Below, one piece after another: positions 25,718 to 34,678 of a DNA stretch of 64,000 nucleotides; positions within the stretch are counted from its first letter, which is position 1; each line of letters begins with the position of its first letter. The translations under genes and the position numbers were made by a program. The notes beneath the pieces were generated by a model. The model had not been told where the DNA came from. It saw nothing but the letters and a program-made list of their open reading frames with translations, and searched no databases. Source of the stretch: Candidatus Geocrenenecus huangii (GTDB lineage: Archaea > Thermoproteota > Nitrososphaeria_A > Caldarchaeales > Wolframiiraptoraceae); contig JALNKM010000001.1 in assembly GCA_023268155.1 (NCBI GenBank), positions 1-64,000 on the forward strand, read 5' to 3'.

Positions 25718-25948
25718 ATCCGGTCATCTTTTAGGGATCTTTAGTTGTTTAAAAACCTTAGCTATATAGCTTGAAAGTAATTGTTCTGGTAGGCAACATA
25801 TGTAATATTCTTTTCGAGCGTTCCACAAGATTATTGAAGAAACCGTATTATCTGTCAAGTATTTTCCTTTCAAATGTATCGAAAATGTTTAAAGGTTTTC
25901 TCTTTGAACATTTTAGTGAGATTAGTCATGGTTTGGAGAGCTGTTATT
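25718..25948. promoter_or_regulatory. Divergent promoter region, carbamoyltransferase-like operon and prpB-like gene
   Basis: For the minus strand, the complement of 25747-25756 (TTTTTAAAC) is a TATA box 30 bases before the DUF1116 start. For the plus strand, TTTAAAGG at 25888-25895 predicts transcription start near 25915, and GGAG at 25935-25938 is a ribosome binding site before ATG 25949. The layout suggests linked control of the two operons. Confidence 0.5.
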
Positions 25949-26857
25949 ATGAAGAAGAAAGTTGATACAGCTAAATTTCTGCGTGAAGAATTGGAGAAAA
26001 ATAAGATCATCGTGGTGCCTGGAGTTTTCAATCCATTATCTGCAATGTTGGTAGAGAGTATGGGTTTTAAAGCAGTATACGTCTCGGGCGCGGCGGTAAC
26101 AGCTTCCCTCGGTTTACCAGATATTGGGTTGATAACTATGGATGAGATGGTTAGAGCGGTTAAGTATATCGCCGATGCAGTGGATATTCCGGTTATAGTT
26201 GATGCAGATACTGGTTATGGAGAAGCGATGAATGTGGTTAGAGCGGTTAGAGAATTTGAGAAAGCTGGGGCAGCAGCTATCCAAATAGAGGATCAGGTGC
26301 TTCCGAAGAAGTGTGGACACCTAGCTGGCAAGAAGCTCATCGACCCGTTAGAGATGGCTAAGAAGATTAAAGCAGCTACAGAGGCTAGGACAAATCCAGA
26401 TCTGGTTATAATAGCTAGAACAGATGCTAGAGGCGTTAGCGGTTTTGAAGACGCTGTAAAGAGAGCGAAGATCTACCTAGAAGTCGGGGCAGACGTGATC
26501 TTCCCGGAAGCCTTAGAGTCTGAAGAAGAGTTTAAAGAATTCGCTGAAAGAGTAGATGCTTTCTTACTGGCAAACATGACTGAGTTCGGGAAGTCTCCAA
26601 TCATATCTTTTAAGAGATTAGAAGAGATGGGATATAATATGGCGATATATCCTGTTACGTTGTTGAGGTTGGCCATGGCCTGTATGAGAGAAGGTTTAAT
26701 AAAGTTGATGGAAGATGGATCCCAAGAGAAGATGATCTCGAAAATGTTTACACGTAAAGAATTATACCACTTAATACATTACAACGAGTATGAAGATTTC
26801 GACAAGAAGATTTCTGATGAAGTCGAGGAAGGTGTGAGAAAGGTATGGATAGGATAA
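25949..26857 (+). CDS. Isocitrate lyase/PEP mutase family, 2-methylisocitrate lyase-like
   Basis: A 302-residue TIM-barrel lyase. The catalytic loop is PKKCGHLAGKKL with Cys122, matching KxCGH of 2-methylisocitrate and 2,3-dimethylmalate lyases. The metal site VDADTGYG lies at about residues 84-91. These enzymes cleave a C-C bond to give pyruvate plus succinate or propionate. An open frame extends 25 codons upstream of ATG 25949, but the family pattern and the GGAG element favour 25949. It overlaps the PrpD-like gene by 13 bases. Alternative activities in the family include oxaloacetate hydrolase and 2,3-dimethylmalate lyase of nicotinate fermentation. Confidence 0.85.
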   Translation: MKKKVDTAKFLREELEKNKIIVVPGVFNPLSAMLVESMGFKAVYVSGAAVTASLGLPDIGLITMDEMVRAVKYIADAVDIPVIVDADTGYGEAMNVVRAVREFEKAGAAAIQIEDQVLPKKCGHLAGKKLIDPLEMAKKIKAATEARTNPDLVIIARTDARGVSGFEDAVKRAKIYLEVGADVIFPEALESEEEFKEFAERVDAFLLANMTEFGKSPIISFKRLEEMGYNMAIYPVTLLRLAMACMREGLIKLMEDGSQEKMISKMFTRKELYHLIHYNEYEDFDKKISDEVEEGVRKVWIG

Positions 26858-28206
26858 CCCGCATTCTTGCAGAATATGCTTACAACGTAGATTACAAGAA
26901 GCTACCTTATGAGACCGTGCATGAAGTGAAGAGGAGGATTATCGATTCCCTCGCAGTGGCTTTTGCGGCTTATTATTCAGATCCTGTAGTTAAGAGTCGA
27001 CGTGTCGCATCTCAATATGCTGCAGAGAATGGAGGGCGGATAATTGGTACAAGGTATAAAGCTTCACCGGACTGGGCCTCATTTGTAAATGGCATAATGA
27101 TAAGATATCATGATTATAATGATACGTATCTTTCTAAGGAACCCTTGCATCCCAGTGATATGATAGCTGCGGCATTCGGTCTCGGGGACGCATTAGATTC
27201 TATAGGGGAAGACGTCATCACGAGTATTGCTGTCGGCTATGAGGCTGCTGTAACTTTCTGCGATGGCGGAAGCCTTAGGAAGAGGGGATGGGATCACGTA
27301 AACTTTCTAGGCATAGGTAGCACCATCCTATCCAGTAAACTCCTCAAACTAGATATAGAGAAGATCCAGCATGCCCTCTCCATATACGCCGTTCCCCATG
27401 CTTCTATGAGGCAGACGAGGGTTGGGGAACTAAGCATGTGGAAGGGTGCCGCAGCGGCGAATTCAACTAGAAATGCTGTATTCAGCTCTCTACTTGCAAA
27501 GGAAGGATTTACTGGACCATTCAAACCGTTTGAAGGTGAGATGGCTTTCATAAAGCAACTTTTGCATGGAGATTTCGATGTTAACGTTCTATCATCGATG
27601 GAGGAGGGGAAACCTCCTAAGAAAATCCTGGATACGTATATAAAGAAATATCCTGTAGAGTATCATGCTCAAACTGCAGTTGACGCAGTCTTAAGACTTA
27701 GAGAGAAAGTCTCGTATACCGATGTGGATAAGATACTTATCGAGACATTCCAAGCAGCATATGATATTATCGGACCAAAGGATCCTGAGAAATGGGATCC
27801 GCATACGAAGGAGACTGCAGACCATTCATTGATGTGGATTGTTTCCGCTGCTCTAGTCTGGGGGGATATCTCTATCGAGCATTATCAAAATATACGGGAC
27901 CCACGAGTTCTATCCTTAATGAAGCGAATGGAGGTTAAGGTGGACCATGAGATAAATGAGAAATATCCAAGTTCTTTTCCCAACAGGATAACTATAACAA
28001 CTAGAGATGGACGGAGGTTTACGGAGGAGGTCGAATATGCTAAGGGTCATCCCAAGAATCCTATGTCTGATAAAGAGGTAGAAGAGAAGTTTAATACTTT
28101 AACGATGAGCATTATTCCAAGCGATCAGAGAAGCAGTTTACTACAGAAGATCTGGAGAATAGAAGATTATACCATTAGGGAAATTGTTGAAGATCTGATC
28201 ATCTAG
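26845..28206 (+). CDS. MmgE/PrpD family dehydratase (2-methylcitrate dehydratase-like)
   Basis: A 453-residue MmgE/PrpD protein. The family pattern includes RRIIDSLAVAFAAYYSDPVV at about residues 31-50, GIMIRYHDYNDTYL at about 89-102, HPSDMIAAAFGLGDAL and VNFLGIGSTILSSKLLKLD. It is translationally coupled to the lyase gene, as PrpD with PrpB in methylcitrate operons. Family members dehydrate 2-methylcitrate or act on itaconate-like and iminodisuccinate substrates. No PrpC-type citrate synthase is seen in the window, so a complete methylcitrate cycle cannot be claimed. Confidence 0.85.
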   Translation: MDRITRILAEYAYNVDYKKLPYETVHEVKRRIIDSLAVAFAAYYSDPVVKSRRVASQYAAENGGRIIGTRYKASPDWASFVNGIMIRYHDYNDTYLSKEPLHPSDMIAAAFGLGDALDSIGEDVITSIAVGYEAAVTFCDGGSLRKRGWDHVNFLGIGSTILSSKLLKLDIEKIQHALSIYAVPHASMRQTRVGELSMWKGAAAANSTRNAVFSSLLAKEGFTGPFKPFEGEMAFIKQLLHGDFDVNVLSSMEEGKPPKKILDTYIKKYPVEYHAQTAVDAVLRLREKVSYTDVDKILIETFQAAYDIIGPKDPEKWDPHTKETADHSLMWIVSAALVWGDISIEHYQNIRDPRVLSLMKRMEVKVDHEINEKYPSSFPNRITITTRDGRRFTEEVEYAKGHPKNPMSDKEVEEKFNTLTMSIIPSDQRSSLLQKIWRIEDYTIREIVEDLII

Positions 28207-28390
28207 AAGCCTGCGTAATCAAATAGCTTGATATCTTTTAAGGAGACGCCCTTAACATTCTTCAAAAATACTTGCCTTAATAAATTCTAAGTCGAGCTGA
28301 ATGACTGACTCTTCAGTATCGAATAACTGTAATCATCATAATGTACCTTTAAATATATCTAACGCATTACCATAATATACGTGAATGTGA

Positions 28391-29974
28391 ATGAGTGAAA
28401 AAACCGATAGAACTACGGAAGAGTTAATAAACGAGTTAAATGAGATGAGGAAGAAATCTTTACTTGGTGGTGGAGTAGAAGCAATCGAGAAACAGCATCA
28501 AGCAGGAAAACTAACAGCAAGAGAGAGGATCGATATACTACTGGATAAAGATAGCTTCATAGAACTAGACTCTTTCATGGTACATAGGGCCGCTGAATTC
28601 GGCATGGATAAAAGGAGAGTCTTAGGCGATGGGATAGTTACGGGTCTAGGAAGGATAGATGGAAGATTAGTCGCCGTTTTCGCTCAAGATGCTACTTTCA
28701 TGGGAGGGTCAATAGGCGAGATTCACGCCAACAAGATCTCTAGGATCCTAGATCGTGCAATGGAGTTGGGGGTGCCGATAATAGGCTTAAACGATTCTGG
28801 AGGTGCCAGAATCCAGGAAGGAGTTGCGTCTCTCCACGCTATAGGAGAATATTTTGCTAGAAATGTTAGAGCGTCAGGTGTGATTCCCCAGATCACTCTG
28901 ATAATGGGGCCATGCGCTGGAGGAGCAGTGTACTCTCCAGCTCTTGGAGATTTTATCATAATGGTTGAGAAGACTAGCTACATGTTCATTACGGGGCCAC
29001 GAGTAGTGAAAGCCGTAATGGGTGAGGATGTTTCTTTCGAGGAGCTGGGAGGGGCTGATGTCCATGCAAAGATATCCGGGGTCGCCGATTTCACAGCACC
29101 GAACGATGTTGAAGCATTAAATCTGGTTAGGAGGCTAGTGTCCTATCTTCCATCAAACTGTCTTGAAGAACCGCCATTCATTGATACTGGAGACCCACCA
29201 GATAGAATGAACGAAGAATTAAACTACATGATCCCTGATGATCCACGCAAGAGCTACAATATAAAAGATTTGATAAATCTCATATTCGACAAAGGTACTT
29301 TCCTAGAGGTTAAAAAAGATTTTGCACCGAATGCAGTAGTAGGATTTGCAAGGTTAGCTGGAATGGTTGTAGGAGTTGTGGCAAACCAGCCTGCATCACT
29401 GGCAGGTGTTCTAGATATAGATTCTTCTGATAAAATTGCTAGATTTGTTAGATTCTGCGATTGCTTCAACATCCCTCTAATAACGTTTGTAGACGTGCCA
29501 GGATATCTACCTGGGACGAAGCAAGAACATGGAGGAGTAATAAGGCATGGAGCGAAGGTTATCTTTGCTTATGTTGAGGCAACTGTCCCGAAGATCTCCG
29601 TCATCGCTAGAAAAGCTTATGGTGGAGCCTATATTGCGATGTGTAGTAAAAGCTTGGGGGCAGATATGGTCTTCGCCTATCCTACAGCTGAGATAGCGGT
29701 TATGGGTCCTGAAGGTGCAGTAGAAATAATTTATAGGAAAGAAATAGATTCGGCGGAACCCTCAAAGAGGGAAGAGATTATAGCTCAGTTGATCAAAGAG
29801 TACAGGGTAAAGTTTGCGAACCCCTATGTCGCAGCAGGCCTAGGATACATTAACGCGGTAATAGAACCTAAAGAGACTAGGCCAATGCTGGTTAAAGCTT
29901 TAAAGACATACATGAAAGGTAAGAGAAGCCTAGTATCAAGGCTTCCGAAAAAGCATGGTAACATTCCACTATGA
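28391..29974 (+). CDS. Acyl-CoA carboxyltransferase subunit (methylmalonyl-CoA decarboxylase alpha/PccB-like)
   Basis: A 527-residue carboxyltransferase with two crotonase-like halves. TARERIDILLDKDSF at about 37-51, the acyl-CoA loop GLNDSGGARIQEGV at about 135-148 and GPCAGGAVYSPAL at about 172-184 are typical. In the C-terminal half VDVPGYLPGTKQEHGGVIRHGAK and RKAYGGAYIAMCS form the biotin pocket. Together with the beta, biotin-carrier and gamma genes on the other strand it gives a full set for methylmalonyl-CoA decarboxylase (sodium pump). With a biotin carboxylase elsewhere it could instead act as propionyl-CoA carboxylase. A TATA box TTTAAATATA lies near 28350. Its TGA abuts the stop of the beta subunit gene. 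Confidence 0.9.
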   Translation: MSEKTDRTTEELINELNEMRKKSLLGGGVEAIEKQHQAGKLTARERIDILLDKDSFIELDSFMVHRAAEFGMDKRRVLGDGIVTGLGRIDGRLVAVFAQDATFMGGSIGEIHANKISRILDRAMELGVPIIGLNDSGGARIQEGVASLHAIGEYFARNVRASGVIPQITLIMGPCAGGAVYSPALGDFIIMVEKTSYMFITGPRVVKAVMGEDVSFEELGGADVHAKISGVADFTAPNDVEALNLVRRLVSYLPSNCLEEPPFIDTGDPPDRMNEELNYMIPDDPRKSYNIKDLINLIFDKGTFLEVKKDFAPNAVVGFARLAGMVVGVVANQPASLAGVLDIDSSDKIARFVRFCDCFNIPLITFVDVPGYLPGTKQEHGGVIRHGAKVIFAYVEATVPKISVIARKAYGGAYIAMCSKSLGADMVFAYPTAEIAVMGPEGAVEIIYRKEIDSAEPSKREEIIAQLIKEYRVKFANPYVAAGLGYINAVIEPKETRPMLVKALKTYMKGKRSLVSRLPKKHGNIPL

Positions 29975-31072
29975 TCAAAAATATGCTGGAAGTAGAGATA
30001 ATACAATAGCTCCAGCGATGACAGAGGTTATCTGACCTCCAGTGTTTGCAGCCATTGCATGCATTAGTATCCAGTTATCAGGGTCTTCTTGCCTAGCGAT
30101 GAGATGAGCTGTTCTCGCAGCCATCGGGAAAGCTGAGATACCCGTTGCGCCAATCAATGGATTTATCCTACCCTTAGTAAGGTAATATGCAAGTTTAGCT
30201 GCAAGGAGACCGCATGATAAATCTGCGATGAAGGCGAAGACACCGAGGGCGAAGACTATTAATGTTGACAAGCTTATGAATTTTTCTGCCAACATAGTTC
30301 CACCGATACTAATACCTAGTAGTAACGTCACAATATTGGATAATTCATTTTGAGCCGATTTCGACAATCTTTCAACCACGCCGCATTCTTTCAAGAAGTT
30401 TCCAAACATTAACGCCCCTATTAATGGGATACCCTTAGGAGCTATCAAGCCTATGATGACCGTTACCAGTACAGGGAAGATGACTTTAAGAGTTCTTGAA
30501 TACTGTCCCTCCTTGTACTCCATCCTTGTAAGTCTCTCTTTTTTGCTTAGAAGTAGTTTCGACGCAGGTACTTGGAGAAGAGGCACGATCGAGATGTACG
30601 TATAAGCTGAGACAGTAACAGGTCCTAGCAAGTCTGGTGCATATTTTGATGTTACATAGATTGCTGTTGGCCCATCCATTGCGCCGATTATACCTATGCT
30701 AGCAGCTTCACCAGGACTGAATCCCAAGGCTATGGCTAAGAGCATCGTTAAGGGAATTCCTAGATGTGCAGGTATTGTAATTAAGAGAACCCACGGGCGT
30801 TCAAAGAATGGGCCTAGGTCTATCATGGCTCCAATGCCTATGAAGACCAATATTGGGAATATCTCCGTGAGTATTCCGTAATCGTATAGGTATCTAAGGA
30901 ACCCTCCTAGCTCCATTAATTCCCCGAAAGGTATGTTTACTAAGATAGCTCCGAAGCCGATTGGTACCAAGAGGAGAGGCTCATACCCTTTCTTAATCGC
31001 TAGATAAATAAGAATTGAGCCTACAGCGATCATTATTGCGTTGCCTGCATATGTCGTCAATGGATCCATCAT
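29975..31072 (-). CDS. Sodium-pumping decarboxylase beta subunit (MmdB/OadB family)
   Basis: A 365-residue membrane protein with about ten spans. The functional residues of OadB/MmdB are present: the aspartate of IGAMDGPTAIYVTSK (Asp133) and the late motif NPLIGATGISAFPMAAR. These belong to the sodium and proton path through which decarboxylation of carboxybiotin exports sodium. It heads neither strand alone: the alpha subunit is convergent, the biotin and gamma subunits lie upstream on the same strand. The stops of alpha and beta genes abut in the palindrome TGATCA. Confidence 0.92.
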   Translation of the reverse strand: MMDPLTTYAGNAIMIAVGSILIYLAIKKGYEPLLLVPIGFGAILVNIPFGELMELGGFLRYLYDYGILTEIFPILVFIGIGAMIDLGPFFERPWVLLITIPAHLGIPLTMLLAIALGFSPGEAASIGIIGAMDGPTAIYVTSKYAPDLLGPVTVSAYTYISIVPLLQVPASKLLLSKKERLTRMEYKEGQYSRTLKVIFPVLVTVIIGLIAPKGIPLIGALMFGNFLKECGVVERLSKSAQNELSNIVTLLLGISIGGTMLAEKFISLSTLIVFALGVFAFIADLSCGLLAAKLAYYLTKGRINPLIGATGISAFPMAARTAHLIARQEDPDNWILMHAMAANTGGQITSVIAGAIVLSLLPAYF

Positions 31073-31081
31073 GGATTCACC

Positions 31082-31489
31082 CTACTCTATCTCGACCAAT
31101 GCTTCTCCTGCATTAACTGAAGCTCCTTCGGAAACATACACTCGCTTAACTCTACCTGATACGGGAGAATAAATTTCGTTCTCCATCTTCATGCTTTCCA
31201 AGACTAGCAGAGGATCTCCAGCTCTAACATTATCGCCTTCCCTACATTTTATTGAAACGATCGTGCCCGGGATAGGTGCTCGGACTAAACCCGGCGCTTT
31301 CGCTTTCTCGATCTTAGATTCAGGTATAACGGTCGGAACAGTTCTATGTTCCCCTATAGGAGCAGGAGCGGGTGAAGGTGTAGGAGCTGCAGGTAATTCT
31401 TCTATACCAATCTCCTCAATCTCGACTTCAAATACTTTGCCTCCTACTGTAACTCGGAATCTCCTCTTCAACCTACTCTCCCCCTTCAT
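31082..31489 (-). CDS. Biotin carboxyl carrier protein
   Basis: A 135-residue carrier. A short N-terminal part, a proline/alanine-rich linker at about residues 33-50 (PAAPTPSPAPAPIG), and a C-terminal biotinyl domain from about 67. The biotinylation site is LESMKMENE with Lys101. Linker plus domain is the usual MmdC/OadA-tail form that shuttles CO2 between the carboxyltransferase and the membrane subunit. It starts 17 bases before the end of the gamma-like gene and ends ten bases before the beta gene. Confidence 0.93.
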   Translation of the reverse strand: MKGESRLKRRFRVTVGGKVFEVEIEEIGIEELPAAPTPSPAPAPIGEHRTVPTVIPESKIEKAKAPGLVRAPIPGTIVSIKCREGDNVRAGDPLLVLESMKMENEIYSPVSGRVKRVYVSEGASVNAGEALVEIE

Positions 31490-31802
31490 ATCTTGAAGAA
31501 TACAAAATGCTTGAAATCTTCCAGAGCGACGTTGTAGGCGTTAATGGTTCTCTTATATACTTGTTTTTTACCGGCAGAGATAACGTTGTGATAACAGCAC
31601 TTAATCCTGCGATTAGTTCAAGGTCTTCTTCACCGACTTCTTCTTTCGATTCTGTTTTCTCCTCAATTTCTACAGCTTTAGAAGGCATGACTCGTCTGAG
31701 AAGGTAAGTTATTAGTAGTATTAGGAGTACTCCACCGGTAAGGAGTGCAAGCCATCCCAAAGTAAAACCGAACCCTAAATTTAGGTCTTCCATTAAGACC
31801 AT
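31473..31802 (-). CDS. Decarboxylase gamma/delta-like small membrane subunit (OadG/MmdD-like)
   Basis: A 109-residue protein with one N-terminal span (FTLGWLALLTGGVLLILLITYLL, about 12-34), an acidic linker, and the segment EEDLELIAGLSAVITTL at about 58-74, which resembles the OadG pattern of an acidic helix followed by AVIAAA. A basic, tyrosine-rich end follows. OadG-type subunits anchor and assemble the decarboxylase. It is the first gene of the minus-strand set and shares a divergent promoter region with the biotin ligase gene. Confidence 0.7.
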   Translation of the reverse strand: MVLMEDLNLGFGFTLGWLALLTGGVLLILLITYLLRRVMPSKAVEIEEKTESKEEVGEEDLELIAGLSAVITTLSLPVKNKYIREPLTPTTSLWKISSILYSSRYEGGE

Positions 31803-31952
31803 GGAATCAAAAATAAAGACCGACTATTTTAATATTACATTTATATAGCTTATTGAGAAGCATGATGCATTCAGGTCAATGTCGATTAGCCACGTTATTG
31901 TTGAACTTCACATAGCTGAATCTTAATTAATAAATTTCAAGATTGACTAATC

Positions 31953-32708
31953 GTGGCGAGGATGGTTAATCTCGGAGATTTCGAGATCTACTTCTATGAC
32001 CTTGTTGATTCTACCCAAGACTTAGCTAGAAATCTTAGAGAGGCTAAGGAGTTTACTACAATAGTAGCTAGAGAACAAAGTAGGGCTCGTGGTAGATTTG
32101 GTAGAAGATGGTGCTCTCCTGTAGGTGGATTATGGTTTACAACTATTCTTTATCCTAAGACCAGTATATCGACTTATTCTATTCTCTGCTTACTTAGCTC
32201 ATTATCCGTTGTCGAAGCAATAAAAGACCTTACGAGTATTGAAGCCTTTATCAAATGGCCTAACGACGTGTATGTGAGTGGGAAGAAAATTGCAGGTATT
32301 CTCGTAGAGTCAGAGGTATTTGGTGATATAATTGAGAGAGCGATAGTGGGAATAGGGTTAAACCTCAATTTTCGAATAGACGCAATACCGGGCGAACTCA
32401 GGAATAAAGTGACCACGCTCCTTGAAGAATATGGTAAGCCAGTGCACACGGAAACTCTCCTACTAAGAATACTGAATGAATTAAAGAAGAATTATGAAAA
32501 GTACAAGATCGGAGCCTATTCTGAATTGATTGAAGCTATAAAGAGTGATATGGAGATTCTAGGTAGGGAGGCCGTGGTCTCTCTGAGCCATGGAGAAATA
32601 TTAGGAGTAGTTAGAGATCTTGATATTGACGGCAACCTTATCTTCGAGTCATCAGGTGGAAAGATTGTTATTAAACCTTCAGAGATTAAGAAGCTGGAAC
32701 TTGTTTAG
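31953..32708 (+). CDS. birA: Biotin-protein ligase
   Basis: A 251-residue ligase without the N-terminal DNA-binding domain of E. coli BirA. The biotinoyl-AMP loop is RARGRFGRRWCSPVGG at about residues 44-59. FIKWPNDVYVSGKKIAGILV at about 97-117 binds biotin and catalyses transfer, and a small C-terminal SH3-like domain ends the protein. Start is GTG 31953 or ATG 31962. It would load biotin onto the adjacent carrier. The end overlaps that of the convergent bioY gene by 23 bases. Confidence 0.92.
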   Translation: MARMVNLGDFEIYFYDLVDSTQDLARNLREAKEFTTIVAREQSRARGRFGRRWCSPVGGLWFTTILYPKTSISTYSILCLLSSLSVVEAIKDLTSIEAFIKWPNDVYVSGKKIAGILVESEVFGDIIERAIVGIGLNLNFRIDAIPGELRNKVTTLLEEYGKPVHTETLLLRILNELKKNYEKYKIGAYSELIEAIKSDMEILGREAVVSLSHGEILGVVRDLDIDGNLIFESSGGKIVIKPSEIKKLELV

Positions 32709-33267
32709 CTCTAAACCTGGCTATCATCTGCGAGAACTCTTTCCTCCTCAAGAGATATAGTATAAACGCTATCTTTAAACCATCTCCCGGGAGAAATACT
32801 AGTGAACCCGCTACTATCCCTCTGGTAATTGCTTCAGAGAATTCTAATCCTGCAAAACTTGAAAGCCAGAAGATCAACCATGGAACACCGAGACCGTAAA
32901 TAATCACTTCAGCTAAGATGCATGCTACTAACCCTTTGAATATCTGGTCGCCACTCGAAGGATTATAGGTTAAACCAGCAGTAGCGGCAGCAATGGGAAA
33001 AGATATTAGGTATCCAGCTGTAGGTCCTTGGAATGCTGTGAAACCACTTCTAAAGCCTGCGAATACTGGTAGCCCAATCAAGCCCATCGCCAAATATATT
33101 GATTGAGATAGAAGACCTACAGTGAACCCTCCGACTAAACCTGAAAGTATCACGAAGAAAGATTGTAAAGTTATCGGAACTGGCCCAATGTAGAAAGCGA
33201 GCTGTGCGCCTAGAGATGTAAGGACTGCGAAGATACTTGATATAGTTATTACACGTCCTCTAACCAT
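32686..33267 (-). CDS. bioY: BioY biotin transporter
   Basis: A 193-residue membrane protein with about six spans and the BioY pattern: GPVPITLQSFFVILSGLVGG at about residues 28-47, LIGLPVFAGFRSGF and GPTAGYLISFPIAA. BioY is the biotin-binding S component of ECF transporters. No EcfA or EcfT gene is near, so it either uses shared modules or works alone. With birA and the carrier gene it forms a biotin supply group for the decarboxylase. Confidence 0.92.
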   Translation of the reverse strand: MVRGRVITISSIFAVLTSLGAQLAFYIGPVPITLQSFFVILSGLVGGFTVGLLSQSIYLAMGLIGLPVFAGFRSGFTAFQGPTAGYLISFPIAAATAGLTYNPSSGDQIFKGLVACILAEVIIYGLGVPWLIFWLSSFAGLEFSEAITRGIVAGSLVFLPGDGLKIAFILYLLRRKEFSQMIARFRAKQVPAS

Positions 33268-33342
33268 GCCTAGTACTAAAATTTATCTCGATTTAAGATT
33301 AATTTCCAAAAAATAACAAAATAATAAAATGTGTATGTTTGT

Positions 33343-33813
33343 CTACTTCTTTGCTTTAGAAACACTTAAGATGGCTTCTATTATTGGTCTGTAGCCTGTA
33401 CATCTGCAGAGAAGACCGTTAAGAGCTTCTACTACTTCTTCCTTTGAAGGTCTTGGATTTCGATTGATAAGCCAGTGACCTACTATTAGGAATGCTGGTG
33501 TGCAGAATCCGCATTGTAGTGCTCCATGCTCTATGAATGCTTTCTGTAGCTCTGTGAGTTCACCGTCTCTTGACAAACCCTCAACAGTAACAATCTCAGA
33601 ACCATCAACCTCAACAGCAAGAACAAGACAAGACTTCACAGGCTCTCCATTCAGTAAGACAGTGCACAATCCGCAATCTCCTCTTTCACAGGCTTTCTTT
33701 GTTCCTTTCAATTTGAGTTCTTCCCTTATGAGCCATAGAAGAGTCTTATTCGGTGCAACCTCAACAGTTTTCTCAACGCCGTTTATTTTAAAAGTTATCT
33801 TCTTTTTCTCCAT
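33343..33813 (-). CDS. Molybdenum hydroxylase [2Fe-2S] subunit, copy 2
   Basis: A 156-residue two-cluster ferredoxin subunit. Cluster motifs are CERGDCGLCTVLLNG with KSCLV, then CGFCTPAF and LLCRCTGYRPI, all standard. It is the last gene of the operon large, medium, small, transcribed to the left. The middle third is identical in DNA to the small subunit of the first set. A stop-to-start junction with the FAD subunit gene has no spacer. Confidence 0.93.
   Translation of the reverse strand: MEKKKITFKINGVEKTVEVAPNKTLLWLIREELKLKGTKKACERGDCGLCTVLLNGEPVKSCLVLAVEVDGSEIVTVEGLSRDGELTELQKAFIEHGALQCGFCTPAFLIVGHWLINRNPRPSKEEVVEALNGLLCRCTGYRPIIEAILSVSKAKK
33490..33639 (-). repeat. 150-base identical tract, copy B (inverted partner at 20940-21089)
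   Basis: This is the exact complement of 20940-21089. The two copies are 12.4 kb apart in opposite orientation, enclosing the carbamoyltransferase-like, prp-like and decarboxylase genes. Recombination between them would invert that segment and exchange the ends of the two small subunit genes. Confidence 0.9.
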
Positions 33814-34674
33814 CTACACAACCTCCACCATCTGCTTTAACAATCTTCTAGTTAAGACCTTTACCAAGTTCAATCTGTACTCTGCACTTCCTCTAACATC
33901 TGATATGGGTGAAACCCTCTGTGATGCTACTTGAACTGCTCTCTCTATCCTTTCTTCCATCGTCCCATCTCTCGTAAAAGCTTCTTCCGCTTCTCTTATT
34001 CTTAGAGGTGTCGGAGCTACGCTAGAATAGGCGAGCCTGACTCTTAATTCTCTTCCCTCTCTATACCCTAAACCGGCAACTCCTACTATGGCTAGGTCTT
34101 CACTCCAAACCCTCATCATCTTGAGATATCTTCCGAAAGAATTACTTGGAGGCTCGGGAACAACCACCTCTTTTACGACTTCTCCCGACCTCAATATAGT
34201 CTTCTTAACGCCTGTGAAGAACTTGTCTATTGGAACTTCCCGAGAACCTTCCTTACTTACTATCCTCACATTTGCTTCGAGGACTAGTAGAGCTGGAGCG
34301 CTATCTGCTGCAGGGCTTGCATTACATATGTTGCCTACGAGAGTTGCTCTATTCTTTAGGATTACGTCTCCGATAGTTTTTACAGCTTCCCATAAAACTG
34401 GATACTTCTCTCTGATTAGCTGAGATTCTAGAATCCTTCTAAGAGTGACTGTAGCACCTATTATCAGCCCCTCACCTTTTCTGTATTCGAGCCTATCCAA
34501 TTCTTTGATTTTCTTAATATCTACGAGATGTCTAGCTTTCTCCACTCTATCTCTTAATGATACTAGTAGGTCGGTACCTCCAGCCAATATCTTTGCCTTC
34601 TCTTGATATTTCTCTAGTACCTCGAATAATTCTTCAAGAGTCTTAGGAGATGAATATTCAAGTTTTGGAAGCAT
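33814..34674 (-). CDS. Molybdenum hydroxylase FAD subunit, copy 2
   Basis: A 286-residue CoxM/XdhB-type subunit with both canonical FAD motifs, AKILAGGTDLLVSLRDR at about residues 31-47 and TLVGNICNASPAADSAPALL at about 113-132. Copy 1 departs from both, so this one is the more ordinary enzyme. The C-terminal domain carries YRLNLVKVLTRRLL. It lies four bases after the large subunit gene. Confidence 0.93.
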   Translation of the reverse strand: MLPKLEYSSPKTLEELFEVLEKYQEKAKILAGGTDLLVSLRDRVEKARHLVDIKKIKELDRLEYRKGEGLIIGATVTLRRILESQLIREKYPVLWEAVKTIGDVILKNRATLVGNICNASPAADSAPALLVLEANVRIVSKEGSREVPIDKFFTGVKKTILRSGEVVKEVVVPEPPSNSFGRYLKMMRVWSEDLAIVGVAGLGYREGRELRVRLAYSSVAPTPLRIREAEEAFTRDGTMEERIERAVQVASQRVSPISDVRGSAEYRLNLVKVLTRRLLKQMVEVV

Positions 34675-34678
34675 TTTT

